Part shown: positions 1 through 9,456 of the stretch, piece after piece
Position numbering within the stretch: position 1 is the first letter of the stretch
How the letters are laid out: each line of letters starts with the position of its first letter
Assembly: GCA_001804565.1 (NCBI GenBank)
Contig: MHAC01000087.1
Span: 8,459 to 48,461, forward strand
DNA: 40,003 nucleotides
Reading direction: 5' to 3'
Origin: Ignavibacteria bacterium GWF2_33_9
GTDB taxonomy: Bacteria > Bacteroidota > Ignavibacteria > Kapaibacteriales > UBA2268
The notes under the pieces: model-generated
What the model was told of the DNA's origin: nothing
What the model saw: only the letters and a program-made list of their open reading frames with translations
The model's database searches: none
Translations under genes and position numbers: made by a program

Positions 1-1
1 A

Positions 2-3000
2 TCTTGGACTATTAATTCAATTTTTTATGCATTTTGCTCTAAACTCGACTATACGAGATCTGTATATAACATTATTCCGCAAGGGATTACTGCTGGAGTG
101 AATGCCGTTGCTCATGACAGAATAGATACTTTTGAAGTTCGCATCAAATTAAGGAATTTATCAGATGAAACGATAAACAAATTTGACCTTTTGGAATATA
201 TGAGAACAGTTCTCATAGATAACAAATATAAAGCTTACTTTAAAATAGCTGATATTGAGCCAAAGGGATTAAATTATACAAAAACTGAGACCTCATTGAA
301 GTTTTCTGATATTGAAATAGCTCCTCATTCCGAATTAATAATTACGTACAAATTAATAACTCCTGACCCTGATGACCCGATTCACGAAAAAATTAACACT
401 CTAATTTCATGGGCTAATTATATTTATGCATCTTATGGTTACATAAATATTACTGATGATGAGGGAATTCATCGATATTGGAAATACAGAAATTACATTG
501 ATATGATGTTTGCCGCACGCATTGTTGCTGATACTGATTTAAATTGGAAAAACTTCCTGGGATTATATTATCAGCCATTTAAAGTTTTCATGATAATGGA
601 AAATAAAGAAAAAACATCTGCAGAAAATACAATTTATACACAATACGTACCAAAGGATGTACCTTTTTATTGGACTGATAATACAATTAATATTCCAATA
701 CTAAAAACACCCGGTGGTAAGTTTGTAGATGTTCTTAGAGGAAGCAATGATCAGAATAATCCTGAATATGATCTTGATAGCGATGGTCAGCCTGATGCTT
801 GGCTTGATACATCATCAATTTATCCGAAAAATTACACTCTTGAAGAAACCGAAGTGTATTGGTTAAATCCGTGGGAACATTTTCGTTCAGGAGATACAAC
901 AATGTATGAGGATATTGATCATGATGGAAAAAGAGCAATTGATTTGAATGGTGATGGAATTGTAGATATTGATGAACCTGGAGACAAGATTCGAGCATGG
1001 AAAATAACTTGGAATATTGGTAGAGTAAATGGTTATGAATATTTCGATCCCTATTGCTATTTTGAAATTTGGGTTGACCCGCCTGACCTTGTAAAAATGG
1101 CAGCAGGTGTTGGATATACAAACGGAACTTTAACAAATGAGGTGAATGGTAAATATTACCCAAATTCACCTGACATTGACAATCCAAATCTTGCAGATTC
1201 CTCTTGGACACATTGGATGGAAAGAGATAAAAGCGGTAACATAATTTGGAAGCAGATGATTTGGCAACGAGTTAATAATTATGAAGGTTATTCGTATGTG
1301 GATACTGTAAGTTACAAATTAAAATCGACGGATAAACTTGCCGGAACTGTGCCACTACCTCACAATGAGTACATTGCAGTATTATCATTAGGTGGTGAAG
1401 AAATTGATATGACTCACCCCACACCTGTAAAATCTTTATATTCAAATATTAACTATAAAACTATTTTTAATGAAGATAAGGTAACACCTATTAGAACAAC
1501 ATATACTTATTATGCTCCATTGCCAAATCCTTTACAATTTGAATATCTTACTAATAGTTACACAATTCAAGATGATTTAGGAAATACTCAAAAATATTTA
1601 CCAAAGTTTGGTAAAGTAAATTTAAAATTTGATGTTGATGCATCTACAGAATATTCATATTATTGGATAAGAAATGCTGGTCATGATGTTGATTATAATG
1701 ACCTATCAGAAAAAAATGAAGGGGAAGAAGCACTTGGTGACGGAGTATTCGGTTACTTTATTTATGATATACCAAAAGGTATGGGTGGCTATAAAATAAC
1801 ATTACCAAAGAAATCTGATGGCAATTATGATCTTGAGAAAATTCTTCAAGTTGACGGAAAACCATTTACTAAATGGCTGGATAATCCTAATACTAAAAAT
1901 GAAGTTGAAATTTGGGAAGATCAATTCCAATATCACGTATATATACCTCAATTGTTAATTCCACCTGCACTCGACGACAATAATTTTGATGGAATTGATG
2001 ATTGGATCGATGATAGGGGAGATAGATTCCAGTCTTCTACGGGATTCTTACATGATGGATTTATGCTGGGAAATGGTGAAGAATACAAGGATTATCCTGA
2101 AGTACCGTTTAAAGATGACATATACGGAATGGTAAAATCGGGATGGTTTAAAGGAGCTGACAGTACTTATGGTGATGATTTCTTTGAAAAACTTGGTAAA
2201 ACTCATTTAACTATAAATGCTATATATGAAGGACAAGGCAAAGAAGGACCGATAGACATTAGTAAAGGTGGTTGGCTTGTTGTGGAAGAAATCTTCGGTG
2301 GTTCTCCATGGGTAATTTTCTCTCATACTTTATCAGGTTATGCTGAAGGAGTTGATTATAAATTATATTCAAGTACTGTTCCATCAATGGTTAAATATGG
2401 TATTGATACGACTTATGTGAAACACACAATAGTAGATGCCTCTGAGCCGCATAAATTTGATGTGAATTTTGATCCTTATCATGTATCTTATGGTTATGGA
2501 GTCGCAACTATAACGACAACTGCAGGAGGAAAAGATCCTTGTAATCTGACATCACCTGTTTTAAAGATGTCAGCTATTTTAGATCCAAAATATCAGAAAC
2601 AAAAATTAACCCTAATACCAGCTGCTGATAACGAAAATCCTGAATTGAAGGATTATCCCCGAGATGTAGAGGGTACTTTCCTTGAAGTTATAGTAGAAGT
2701 CACGAATGGTTCTGAAGATAATTGGATAAATACTGTAGTTACTCCAAAAATTCCGGATAATCTGAAAAACACTACAGTAGAAATGAGTTACGTTGCTTGT
2801 CCGAGACCACTCGTTCCTGCCTCAGTAGATCCAGCCACCGGAAAAATCATTCAAGGTGGAGATGATTTAGGTACATTCAAAGCAGGGTGGAGATTTAATC
2901 AACCTGAAGGCGAAGTTCTGTTAAATATGGGCAACAAATTACCATTAATGCAACCTACTCGAAGAGGATATTTTGTATTTCTCTTAAAAATTGATGAAAC

Positions 3001-4612
3001 ATTGGATAAAGGTGTTTACAATATTGGATTTGATTTTATGACTAATAGTGTAAATTACAAAAATATATCAAATGGCACTTTAACTTATGAGGTTCCTCCT
3101 GCTATGTTTGCAATTGCTCCAAGGAATTCTTCGGGAACTATTTTAGATTATCAAAAACTAATCATTGGTAAAAGTAGTTTGAATGATATTCATTTATTTG
3201 CAACTGATAATTTCAAACCAACAGGAAATGCGAAATGGTCATATAATAATATTAGTGATTTACACTTCGATACATTATCTACTAAACTTAGTAGTAATTT
3301 TAACGCTAATACAAAAACAGATTATATTGATTTAACTACTATTGGCGATTTCCCAACCGTAAATAAAAATCAAGTTTATTTACTTGAGGAAGGAGAAGTT
3401 AACAGCATAAATAATGATGACAAAATATATGTGGCAGATTCAGTTGAACTTCGTTTTCAGTACAATGATAATCCTATGTCTGTAAGTTCAAAAGATGTAG
3501 ATGTGTTACAAAGTGTAATAAAGTCTAAACTTAAAAGTACGACTAAACTATCTGTGACAACTTTTGGTCCAAAGCTGAAGATTTACAAGAAATTATATTC
3601 AATCAACGGAGTACTTGTACAGGAAGAAGATTTGCCAGAACTAACTGCAGATAAAGAAAAAGATATTGAAGTTATGTTTGAAGTTTCGAATTCCGGAAAT
3701 GATATCGCTGAAAATGTATCAATTAAAATTGAGCATAATGCAAACTTTGAACCAATTGCCGATTTATTACCTAAAGATTGCAGTTTATTAGATGGTAATG
3801 CAGTAATTAATACCGGAACTTTCCGACCAGGTGAAATAAGAAAATTGTTTGTTCATTATCGAACAACAGATAAAGCTTGCCTGCCATTGTTTAATAATGC
3901 GGATATGATAAACAATATCGAAATTTCATATAAGGGAAATTCCACCAAACAAACTTTTAGCTTCCCTGATAAGAATAAACTGGAATTTCCGGCAATTGAT
4001 ATTCAGATGGAAGACCTGAAACTCGTTTCTAATGAAATTAAGCATAATTCCTTTGCAACAATTTCAACTACAATTCATAATGGATTAAGACCCCTTGAGA
4101 ATGTTGTGGTTAGTTTATTTATGATTGTAAATAACAAAGATACAATCTTAGTTAAGAACTATACTATTGAAAAAATTAATTCTGAAGAAATTAAAGATGT
4201 AATTATGAACCTTATGGTTCCTGAAAATGCTACTTATCTTGAGGCATTCGCAGTCATCGATGCTGACAAAAAACTCTGTGAAGTTTGTGAAAATAATAAT
4301 GCCAAGACTGATATTCTTCCAATTTTGGGACCTTTCTGGATCCAAAATGTAATCTTAGCACCAAATCCGGTAAAAGATAAGTTGAATATTTCATATTACC
4401 TACCAAGAGAAATGAAAAGTATTAATATTACTTTCTTTGATAATTCAGGTAAAAAATTGGAAGAAATTCACGAAATTTCAAATCAATATGGATTAAACTC
4501 TTTCGATTATATTTTGCCTAATTTAGCTAAAGGATCTTATATGTACAAGATAGATGGAATTGATGTTTTAGGTGAGAATGTGAAATATTTCGGGAAATTT
4601 ATTGCTGAATAG
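2..4612 (+). CDS. Giant T9SS-exported protein, 5' partial
   Basis: The reading frame is open from base 2, without a stop, to the TAG at 4610-4612, so the true start lies upstream of the window. A GTG at 98 sits inside a continuous domain and is not a credible start. At least 1536 residues are present. Around bases 760-1000 and 1970-2015 there are Asp/Asn/Gly-rich calcium-binding motifs of thrombospondin-3 or dockerin style (DLDSDGQPD, DLNGDGIVDIDEPGD, DDNNFDGIDDW). Bases ~4000-4320 look like a CARDB-type adhesion module. The last ~80 residues, starting at LAPNPVKDKLNISYYLP and ending in a short basic and aromatic stretch, form a type A T9SS sorting domain. The protein is therefore probably secreted through the outer membrane and surface-attached or released. 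Its substrate or partner cannot be read from sequence. Secretion class is fairly certain; molecular role is unknown. Confidence 0.85.
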   Translation, partial: SWTINSIFYAFCSKLDYTRSVYNIIPQGITAGVNAVAHDRIDTFEVRIKLRNLSDETINKFDLLEYMRTVLIDNKYKAYFKIADIEPKGLNYTKTETSLKFSDIEIAPHSELIITYKLITPDPDDPIHEKINTLISWANYIYASYGYINITDDEGIHRYWKYRNYIDMMFAARIVADTDLNWKNFLGLYYQPFKVFMIMENKEKTSAENTIYTQYVPKDVPFYWTDNTINIPILKTPGGKFVDVLRGSNDQNNPEYDLDSDGQPDAWLDTSSIYPKNYTLEETEVYWLNPWEHFRSGDTTMYEDIDHDGKRAIDLNGDGIVDIDEPGDKIRAWKITWNIGRVNGYEYFDPYCYFEIWVDPPDLVKMAAGVGYTNGTLTNEVNGKYYPNSPDIDNPNLADSSWTHWMERDKSGNIIWKQMIWQRVNNYEGYSYVDTVSYKLKSTDKLAGTVPLPHNEYIAVLSLGGEEIDMTHPTPVKSLYSNINYKTIFNEDKVTPIRTTYTYYAPLPNPLQFEYLTNSYTIQDDLGNTQKYLPKFGKVNLKFDVDASTEYSYYWIRNAGHDVDYNDLSEKNEGEEALGDGVFGYFIYDIPKGMGGYKITLPKKSDGNYDLEKILQVDGKPFTKWLDNPNTKNEVEIWEDQFQYHVYIPQLLIPPALDDNNFDGIDDWIDDRGDRFQSSTGFLHDGFMLGNGEEYKDYPEVPFKDDIYGMVKSGWFKGADSTYGDDFFEKLGKTHLTINAIYEGQGKEGPIDISKGGWLVVEEIFGGSPWVIFSHTLSGYAEGVDYKLYSSTVPSMVKYGIDTTYVKHTIVDASEPHKFDVNFDPYHVSYGYGVATITTTAGGKDPCNLTSPVLKMSAILDPKYQKQKLTLIPAADNENPELKDYPRDVEGTFLEVIVEVTNGSEDNWINTVVTPKIPDNLKNTTVEMSYVACPRPLVPASVDPATGKIIQGGDDLGTFKAGWRFNQPEGEVLLNMGNKLPLMQPTRRGYFVFLLKIDETLDKGVYNIGFDFMTNSVNYKNISNGTLTYEVPPAMFAIAPRNSSGTILDYQKLIIGKSSLNDIHLFATDNFKPTGNAKWSYNNISDLHFDTLSTKLSSNFNANTKTDYIDLTTIGDFPTVNKNQVYLLEEGEVNSINNDDKIYVADSVELRFQYNDNPMSVSSKDVDVLQSVIKSKLKSTTKLSVTTFGPKLKIYKKLYSINGVLVQEEDLPELTADKEKDIEVMFEVSNSGNDIAENVSIKIEHNANFEPIADLLPKDCSLLDGNAVINTGTFRPGEIRKLFVHYRTTDKACLPLFNNADMINNIEISYKGNSTKQTFSFPDKNKLEFPAIDIQMEDLKLVSNEIKHNSFATISTTIHNGLRPLENVVVSLFMIVNNKDTILVKNYTIEKINSEEIKDVIMNLMVPENATYLEAFAVIDADKKLCEVCENNNAKTDILPILGPFWIQNVILAPNPVKDKLNISYYLPREMKSINITFFDNSGKKLEEIHEISNQYGLNSFDYILPNLAKGSYMYKIDGIDVLGENVKYFGKFIAE

Positions 4613-4676
4613 GAGTTTACAACAAATTATTAGAAATTCAATAATGAAAATTTTTAGAAATAATTATTAAAATAAA

Positions 4677-4698
4677 TGGAGGTAAAATGCCATATTGA
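4677..4698 (+). promoter_or_regulatory. Leader mini-ORF with strong RBS
   Basis: A clear Shine-Dalgarno sequence, TGGAGG at 4677-4682, stands 4 nt before ATG at 4687. The frame reads Met-Pro-Tyr-stop (TGA 4696-4698). The start codon overlaps the left arm of a terminator-like hairpin. It is either a leader peptide controlling that hairpin or the remains of an older start site for the OmpA-like gene. Most start codons in this window lack so strong an RBS. Confidence 0.45.
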
Positions 4699-4721
4699 AT
4701 AAAATCAGTATGGCTTTTTTT
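4689..4721 (+). terminator. Intrinsic terminator or attenuator before ompA-like gene
   Basis: A 10-bp stem (4689-4698 with 4705-4714, one G-U pair) has a 6-nt AT loop and is followed by seven T at 4715-4721. It can end the transcript of the upstream giant gene. It also lies only 8 nt before the ATG of the next gene, so it may act as an attenuator. Confidence 0.75.
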
Positions 4722-4729
4722 CTAAACAA

Positions 4730-6853
4730 ATGAAAAGACTAAAAAATTATATTTTATTATTTTTGTTAATCTTTTTTGTATTAAGCAAACTCAATGCTGA
4801 AATAAATGCTAGAATAATTATTGATACAGTCAAATCCAACTCGGACGATAGAATAAAATATGGTTTAATAGGTGGTTATAGCATAAACTATAATACCTCT
4901 GATTTTCGACAACTCCCAGGAGTGGATTACTTTTCCCCCAGATTCACTTCTGCCGAAGGAAATGGTTATCATTTAGGGATTTGTTGGGAATCTCCTCTAT
5001 ATAAAAAATCAAACTTGTCCTATATTTTAAAGCTATATTATGCCAATGATAAAGCTGATTTTACTAAAAACAACATCTCAAAAGAGTTTATTGATAATTC
5101 TGAAATTGATGCTGAAATAAATTACCAGATTCATACTTCACTGGATAAATTAGTATATGAAAATTTACTTGAATTCAGGTTATTCAAGAATTTTAATCTC
5201 CTTGCAGGATTCAATCTGGGTATTTTTCTGGGTAGTCATTTTGAACAAAAGGAAACATTAGCCAATCCACCTAACGGGAAATTTGCGAATGGTTCTAATG
5301 TCAGGCACATATTATCCGGTGAAATTAAAAATTTAGCTTCATTGCAAAGTTCAGCTTCAGTTGGATTAAATTACGATATAAAACTAGGTTCTAAAGAACA
5401 GTTTATCATTTCTCCTGAAATTCTTTACTCCTATTCAATTTCGAATATAAATACTGAAATTGACTGGAAATATAATTCACTAAGATTTGATATTGCTTTG
5501 AAATATTCACCAGCTCCTTCTAATCTCATATCTGATTTTAAAGTCGAAAATTACTTTGATACCCTGCAAGTAAATACTGATACTGTAAAAATTAGTTATA
5601 CTAAGCCTGGAAAGGAAGTCATCATAAGAGATACAAATAAGGTGAAACACTTTACTACATTTAGTTCTAAACATTATAGGACAGATACACTATTTATTCC
5701 TATTCTTTTTCAATATCCCGAGCTTCAGGTTACATATAAGGAAAACGGAACTTCTCACGAACTGAAGAAAATTGACCTCGAAGAATACTTAATGTATAAT
5801 CAAAAACCTCTCCTGGCATATATTTTCTTTGATGAATTGTCATCATCTTTACCGTCAAGATATAAAAAACTCTCCAAAACTCAAGCTAGTAATTTCAATT
5901 ATAAAGAATTATTTAATAGCAATACTCTCGACTCCTACTTAAACATTCTCAATATTATCGGATATCGTTTGAAACAATTCCCAAAAGCAAAGATAACACT
6001 GATTGGCTCCAATTCCGGAGTGGGGGAAGAAATGAATAATTCTTCATTATCTAAAGAAAGGGCTGAGACTGTTTCTGATTATTTAACTACTATTTGGGGA
6101 ATTGAACCTTCCAGAATTGTGTTGAATTTCAGGAATGAACCGGAAAATCCCACAAGTATTACTGATAAGGATGGTGAAGCTGAGAATAGAAGAGTTGAAG
6201 TAATTTCAGAAAATCCCGAAATTACCAAATTCCTGGGAATGATAGACACAGTTAGGCTTATTCATCCCGAAATTATTAATATAAAGCTTCACAATACCAA
6301 TGAACAGGACAAGTATTTTGTTCACCTTAGGACTGACAAAACACAAGAAATCCCTTATCAAACTGATTCTCCTCTTTCAATAAAATTAGATTATCCTGTA
6401 AATGATGCTCTGGACTCAATTTATATCTCAGCATCCGGGACATTGAAGAGTATAAAAAATTTCCAAACGGAAAGTATTGCAGTTCCGTTACACAGAACAT
6501 CTAATAAAATCATTTCTGATTCAGGTAAAACTCAATTCGAGGTTTACAACTTAATTCTCTTTGATTTTAATTCGAGTAAACTCAGAAATGAACAAAAGAG
6601 TATTCTCGATAGAATTAAAGCAAGAGAAAACGAATTTATATCAGTCAAAATTTTTGGATATTCCGATAGAATCGGGAATGATGAATATAATATGACTCTT
6701 TCCTGGAATCGAGCACAAGAAGTAGCTGAATATTTAAATTTCAGGAATACCGAAATAAAGAGCTACGGAGAAAATCAGTTAATCTACGATAATACTTATC
6801 CCGAAGGAAGATTTTACTCACGTACTGTAATTATTGAACTTGAGAAAAAATAA
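4730..6853 (+). CDS. OmpA-family outer-membrane protein, tandem OmpA-like domains
   Basis: This 707-residue protein begins with a signal peptide (basic MKRLKNY, long hydrophobic stretch, cut near LNA-EI). Residues ~40-265 alternate in the way of an outer-membrane beta-barrel (GGYSINYNTSDF, GYHLGICWESPLYK, SASVGLNYDIKLG). A linker follows, then a first OmpA-like peptidoglycan-binding region (~350-495) with SLSKERAETVSDYL and AENRRVEV. A second OmpA-like domain is C-terminal (~605-707), with LILFDFNSSKL and GYSDRIGNDEYNMTLSWNRAQEVAEYL. It likely anchors the outer membrane to the cell wall. The ATG at 4730 follows a terminator U-tract and has no Shine-Dalgarno; an in-frame stop at 4700-4702 blocks any earlier start. 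Family is confident; the barrel is inferred from residue pattern. Confidence 0.82.
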   Translation: MKRLKNYILLFLLIFFVLSKLNAEINARIIIDTVKSNSDDRIKYGLIGGYSINYNTSDFRQLPGVDYFSPRFTSAEGNGYHLGICWESPLYKKSNLSYILKLYYANDKADFTKNNISKEFIDNSEIDAEINYQIHTSLDKLVYENLLEFRLFKNFNLLAGFNLGIFLGSHFEQKETLANPPNGKFANGSNVRHILSGEIKNLASLQSSASVGLNYDIKLGSKEQFIISPEILYSYSISNINTEIDWKYNSLRFDIALKYSPAPSNLISDFKVENYFDTLQVNTDTVKISYTKPGKEVIIRDTNKVKHFTTFSSKHYRTDTLFIPILFQYPELQVTYKENGTSHELKKIDLEEYLMYNQKPLLAYIFFDELSSSLPSRYKKLSKTQASNFNYKELFNSNTLDSYLNILNIIGYRLKQFPKAKITLIGSNSGVGEEMNNSSLSKERAETVSDYLTTIWGIEPSRIVLNFRNEPENPTSITDKDGEAENRRVEVISENPEITKFLGMIDTVRLIHPEIINIKLHNTNEQDKYFVHLRTDKTQEIPYQTDSPLSIKLDYPVNDALDSIYISASGTLKSIKNFQTESIAVPLHRTSNKIISDSGKTQFEVYNLILFDFNSSKLRNEQKSILDRIKARENEFISVKIFGYSDRIGNDEYNMTLSWNRAQEVAEYLNFRNTEIKSYGENQLIYDNTYPEGRFYSRTVIIELEKK

Positions 6854-6884
6854 AGAGGGCAATTCCTGGATTGGAAAAGCCCTC
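6841..6884 (-). terminator. Terminator of the minus-strand T9SS gene
   Basis: GAGGGC (6855-6860) pairs with GCCCTC (6879-6884). Read on the minus strand, the hairpin is followed by a T-rich run (complement of 6841-6854). It lies 50 bp downstream of the minus-strand gene and abuts the convergent OmpA-like gene. The loop is long (18 nt), so the strength is uncertain. Confidence 0.55.
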
Positions 6885-6934
6885 CTGAAAAACAACTATC
6901 TAATCTTCATTATAAAAAGATAAAACAGGATTTT

Positions 6935-8920
6935 CTATATTTTAACAATCTTACGAACGAAATTCTCTTCGCCAAACACAATATTTATTACATAGATGCC
7001 GGGATGAAGATTTTTCACATCAATTTGTTTATGAATTTCATTAATGTCGTTAAAGTTATATGACGAGATTTCATTACCTAATAAATCTGATACTGAAATA
7101 TGTGCATTTGCTGAATACACAAAATTCATATCTAAGTTCACAAAATCTTCTGCTGGATTTGGAAATACTTCCATTGAATAATCAGTTGAGTAAGAACCTC
7201 TTTTATCCATAGAATGCGGAACGAAAACAGTTGCATTTGCTGAATAATTTACTCCACATCCATCCTCAGCAAAGTAAGTAACTGTATATGTTCTGCCGAC
7301 TCCTGTACCGGAACGTTCAGCTCTCAATTTGAATGAATAAAGATCATCACCAGGATATTCGATATCATTAGGAGTATCTCCGTCACCAAGACCATTATCA
7401 GGTTCATCGCTAGAAATAGCCATAGACCAATTTCCTAAACAATCTCCCCAGTTAGTTGCAACTGTTGCAGTAATGTCTTTCATCTTGTGATTTGGAGGCC
7501 AAAGCACTGAAGGACTTAAGCTTAATGAAATAGTTGGAGTTTCAGTTGTAAACGAAACATCATCGCCATAATAAATATTACCCCAAGAATCTTTAGCAAA
7601 AGCTCTTGCATAATATGTTGTACTTGGGCAAAGCTCAGTTAAGTTTTCAGTAAATGTCCCTACTCCGCTGCCTGTGGTAACATAATTGTCAGATGTTGTT
7701 GGGTTTGGATTCAACCCATAAACAATTCCTCTTGTATATGCTGTACCTGCACCTTCATTAATTACTGTTCCGGTCACATCAACTGAACTGCAAGATAAAT
7801 TATCATATGAATCAGTTGTAACAACTAAAGGTACCTTTAGCAAATTAGTATAAGTTTTCATCCAAACTTGATTACCGTCAGAATAAACTGCAATCACATT
7901 ATGATTCAATGGATTGATTGCTACATTATGGCTGTATCCGGTTGCAACCGTAATATCAGGCTGCCACGATACACCCTGGTCATAGCTGATCCGGAATTTT
8001 AATACTCCGGATTGATAATAACCATCTACTAGGTTCCCATAAGCATCAGAAGCCAATGTTCTACCTTGCGCATTGTTATTGGGTCCGGCTCCGAAAATCG
8101 GAGTACTGTTACCGGTTAATGCATTAACTTTATACGCTTGTGTATTAGTGCCATATGAAAACATGATTGTCCCAAGTGGACCTACTGATAAAGAGTATGA
8201 TGAATAATTGCAATAGCTAGCTGGTGCTACGGTAAATGGAACAAAACTTATTCCATTATTATAACTTGTGTAGAGACGTAAATAAGGATCATCTGTTATA
8301 ACATATACGTGTCCGTTTGTAGGATTAGCACGTACATCTGAATACATTCTTACTGGATCGATGACTTTAATAGAAAACGGAGTTAAACCATTGTTATGAT
8401 TAACAAGTAACCTATAACCGTTTCTTTCTAATACATATACGTTGGTTCCATAAGAAGAAAGATGCACTCCGTTGCCGGAGCTATTAGGTCCAATACCTGT
8501 CGGTGGTGAATATGTTGCACCATTATTATAGCTTGCGCAGAATAATGTTGTTGAACCTGCCAGCCATGCAACGTAGATATTTCCGTTTGCTGCTGCTTCA
8601 ACTTCAGCTTCATATGCATATGGAAAAAGTTGTATACTTGGTGCGAAGGAAATCCCATTGTTTGTACTTTTTGCTATTCTGATTCCTGCTGAACCTGAGA
8701 ATACCACATAGATATCGCCATTGGGAGCAACTGCCACATTGCGGCTGGTGTTTGCTTGACCAATACCATTTTCCGTACCTATATTGCTTACTTGCACCGA
8801 AAGAGGTGCTGCCATAAGCATGGATACCATAGCCAGGAATAAGACTATAGTACTTAATAAGAATTTCAGACTTGAATGGCCCTGTTTTCTTATCATTTCG
8901 TTTTGTATTAAACTGTTCAT
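6935..8920 (-). CDS. Asp-box repeat protein with T9SS sorting domain
   Basis: This 661-residue exported protein has an N-terminal signal sequence with a long hydrophobic core (FLLSTIVLFLAMVSMLMAAP). Residues ~45-365 carry Asp-box-like repeats (STNNGISF, SYNNGATY, SYNNGISF, SYDQGVSW), as in sialidase-type beta-propellers. A fibronectin-III-like segment follows (~370-465), then a domain beginning LSPSVLWPPNHKM that often occurs in secreted bacterial proteins. The end is a type A T9SS sorting domain (VFPNPAEDFVNLDM to FVRKIVKI). No sialidase catalytic set was recognised, so binding or structure is more likely than catalysis. The start at 8920 is supported by AAAGG upstream and by the signal sequence. 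The gene is monocistronic, with its own terminator. Confidence 0.83.
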   Translation of the reverse strand: MNSLIQNEMIRKQGHSSLKFLLSTIVLFLAMVSMLMAAPLSVQVSNIGTENGIGQANTSRNVAVAPNGDIYVVFSGSAGIRIAKSTNNGISFAPSIQLFPYAYEAEVEAAANGNIYVAWLAGSTTLFCASYNNGATYSPPTGIGPNSSGNGVHLSSYGTNVYVLERNGYRLLVNHNNGLTPFSIKVIDPVRMYSDVRANPTNGHVYVITDDPYLRLYTSYNNGISFVPFTVAPASYCNYSSYSLSVGPLGTIMFSYGTNTQAYKVNALTGNSTPIFGAGPNNNAQGRTLASDAYGNLVDGYYQSGVLKFRISYDQGVSWQPDITVATGYSHNVAINPLNHNVIAVYSDGNQVWMKTYTNLLKVPLVVTTDSYDNLSCSSVDVTGTVINEGAGTAYTRGIVYGLNPNPTTSDNYVTTGSGVGTFTENLTELCPSTTYYARAFAKDSWGNIYYGDDVSFTTETPTISLSLSPSVLWPPNHKMKDITATVATNWGDCLGNWSMAISSDEPDNGLGDGDTPNDIEYPGDDLYSFKLRAERSGTGVGRTYTVTYFAEDGCGVNYSANATVFVPHSMDKRGSYSTDYSMEVFPNPAEDFVNLDMNFVYSANAHISVSDLLGNEISSYNFNDINEIHKQIDVKNLHPGIYVINIVFGEENFVRKIVKI

Positions 8921-9456
8921 AACTCGAACCTTTAATTAAAAATAAATAAAAAATGAAATGGTCTGTAACTTTTGCAAGTTATAGATTTTTTTCGATAAAG
9001 TTACTTAAATACATTTTTTGTATTAAGCTAATTTGATTTGAATTTTGTTTGGTAAAGTGAATTCTAATTCACAGTAATTGTAGTCGTCAGATTTCTACGA
9101 GAGTTTGAAAAAAACTCTCAAATTCTGAATGTTATAATTAATATAACTAACTCCTTATTTGACAAATAGATTAGTGTATTTTATTTTGCACTAATTCAAT
9201 TTATCGGTCCCGGAAGTTAAAATCGTTCTAAATTACTTATTATTACATTATTAGAAATAAAATAATTCGTAATGATTTTTTAAATCATTAACTTCTGGAA
9301 TACAAATCTAATAAAAAAAATCTAATTATAAGTTAATTTTGCAAAAAAAAATTTTTTGAATAAAAATTAATCAAATATATTCATTTCGATAAAATTTTTG
9401 TAATTTTGAGATTAATTTAATTTAAAAAATAATTAAACAACATTTTGGAGAAAATA
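8921..9456. other. Divergent intergenic region, 536 bp, no gene
   Basis: This very AT-rich stretch separates two divergently transcribed genes. It holds a hairpin at 9099-9119 (GAGAGTTT / AAACTCTC, 5-nt loop), a small inverted repeat around 9058-9073, and the TAATTTTG box of the downstream gene at 9401. No ORF or RNA gene was recognised. Confidence 0.6.
9401..9408 (+). promoter_or_regulatory. TAnnTTTG -7 box of lipoprotein gene
   Basis: TAATTTTG matches the Bacteroidota sigma-A -7 consensus and lies 48 nt before the ATG at 9457. The same octamer precedes gyrB, purF and nuoE. No clear TTTG -33 box was seen at normal spacing. Confidence 0.5.

Noticed and set aside
98-100. GTG 98 as the start of the first gene
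   Set aside because: The frame stays open to base 2 and the domain continues upstream without a signal peptide or ribosome-binding site at 98.
735-1211. Minus-strand ORF of 158 codons inside the giant T9SS gene
   Set aside because: Antisense to a well-supported coding region; His/Gln-rich sequence typical of a complementary-frame artefact.
6935-8920. Active sialidase
   Set aside because: Asp-box repeats alone do not show catalysis; the arginine triad and the Tyr/Glu pair of sialidases were not recognised.
9445-9456. Upstream TTG start for the lipoprotein
   Set aside because: The ribosome-binding site TGGAG overlaps this region and is correctly spaced for ATG 9457, which also gives a normal lipoprotein signal.
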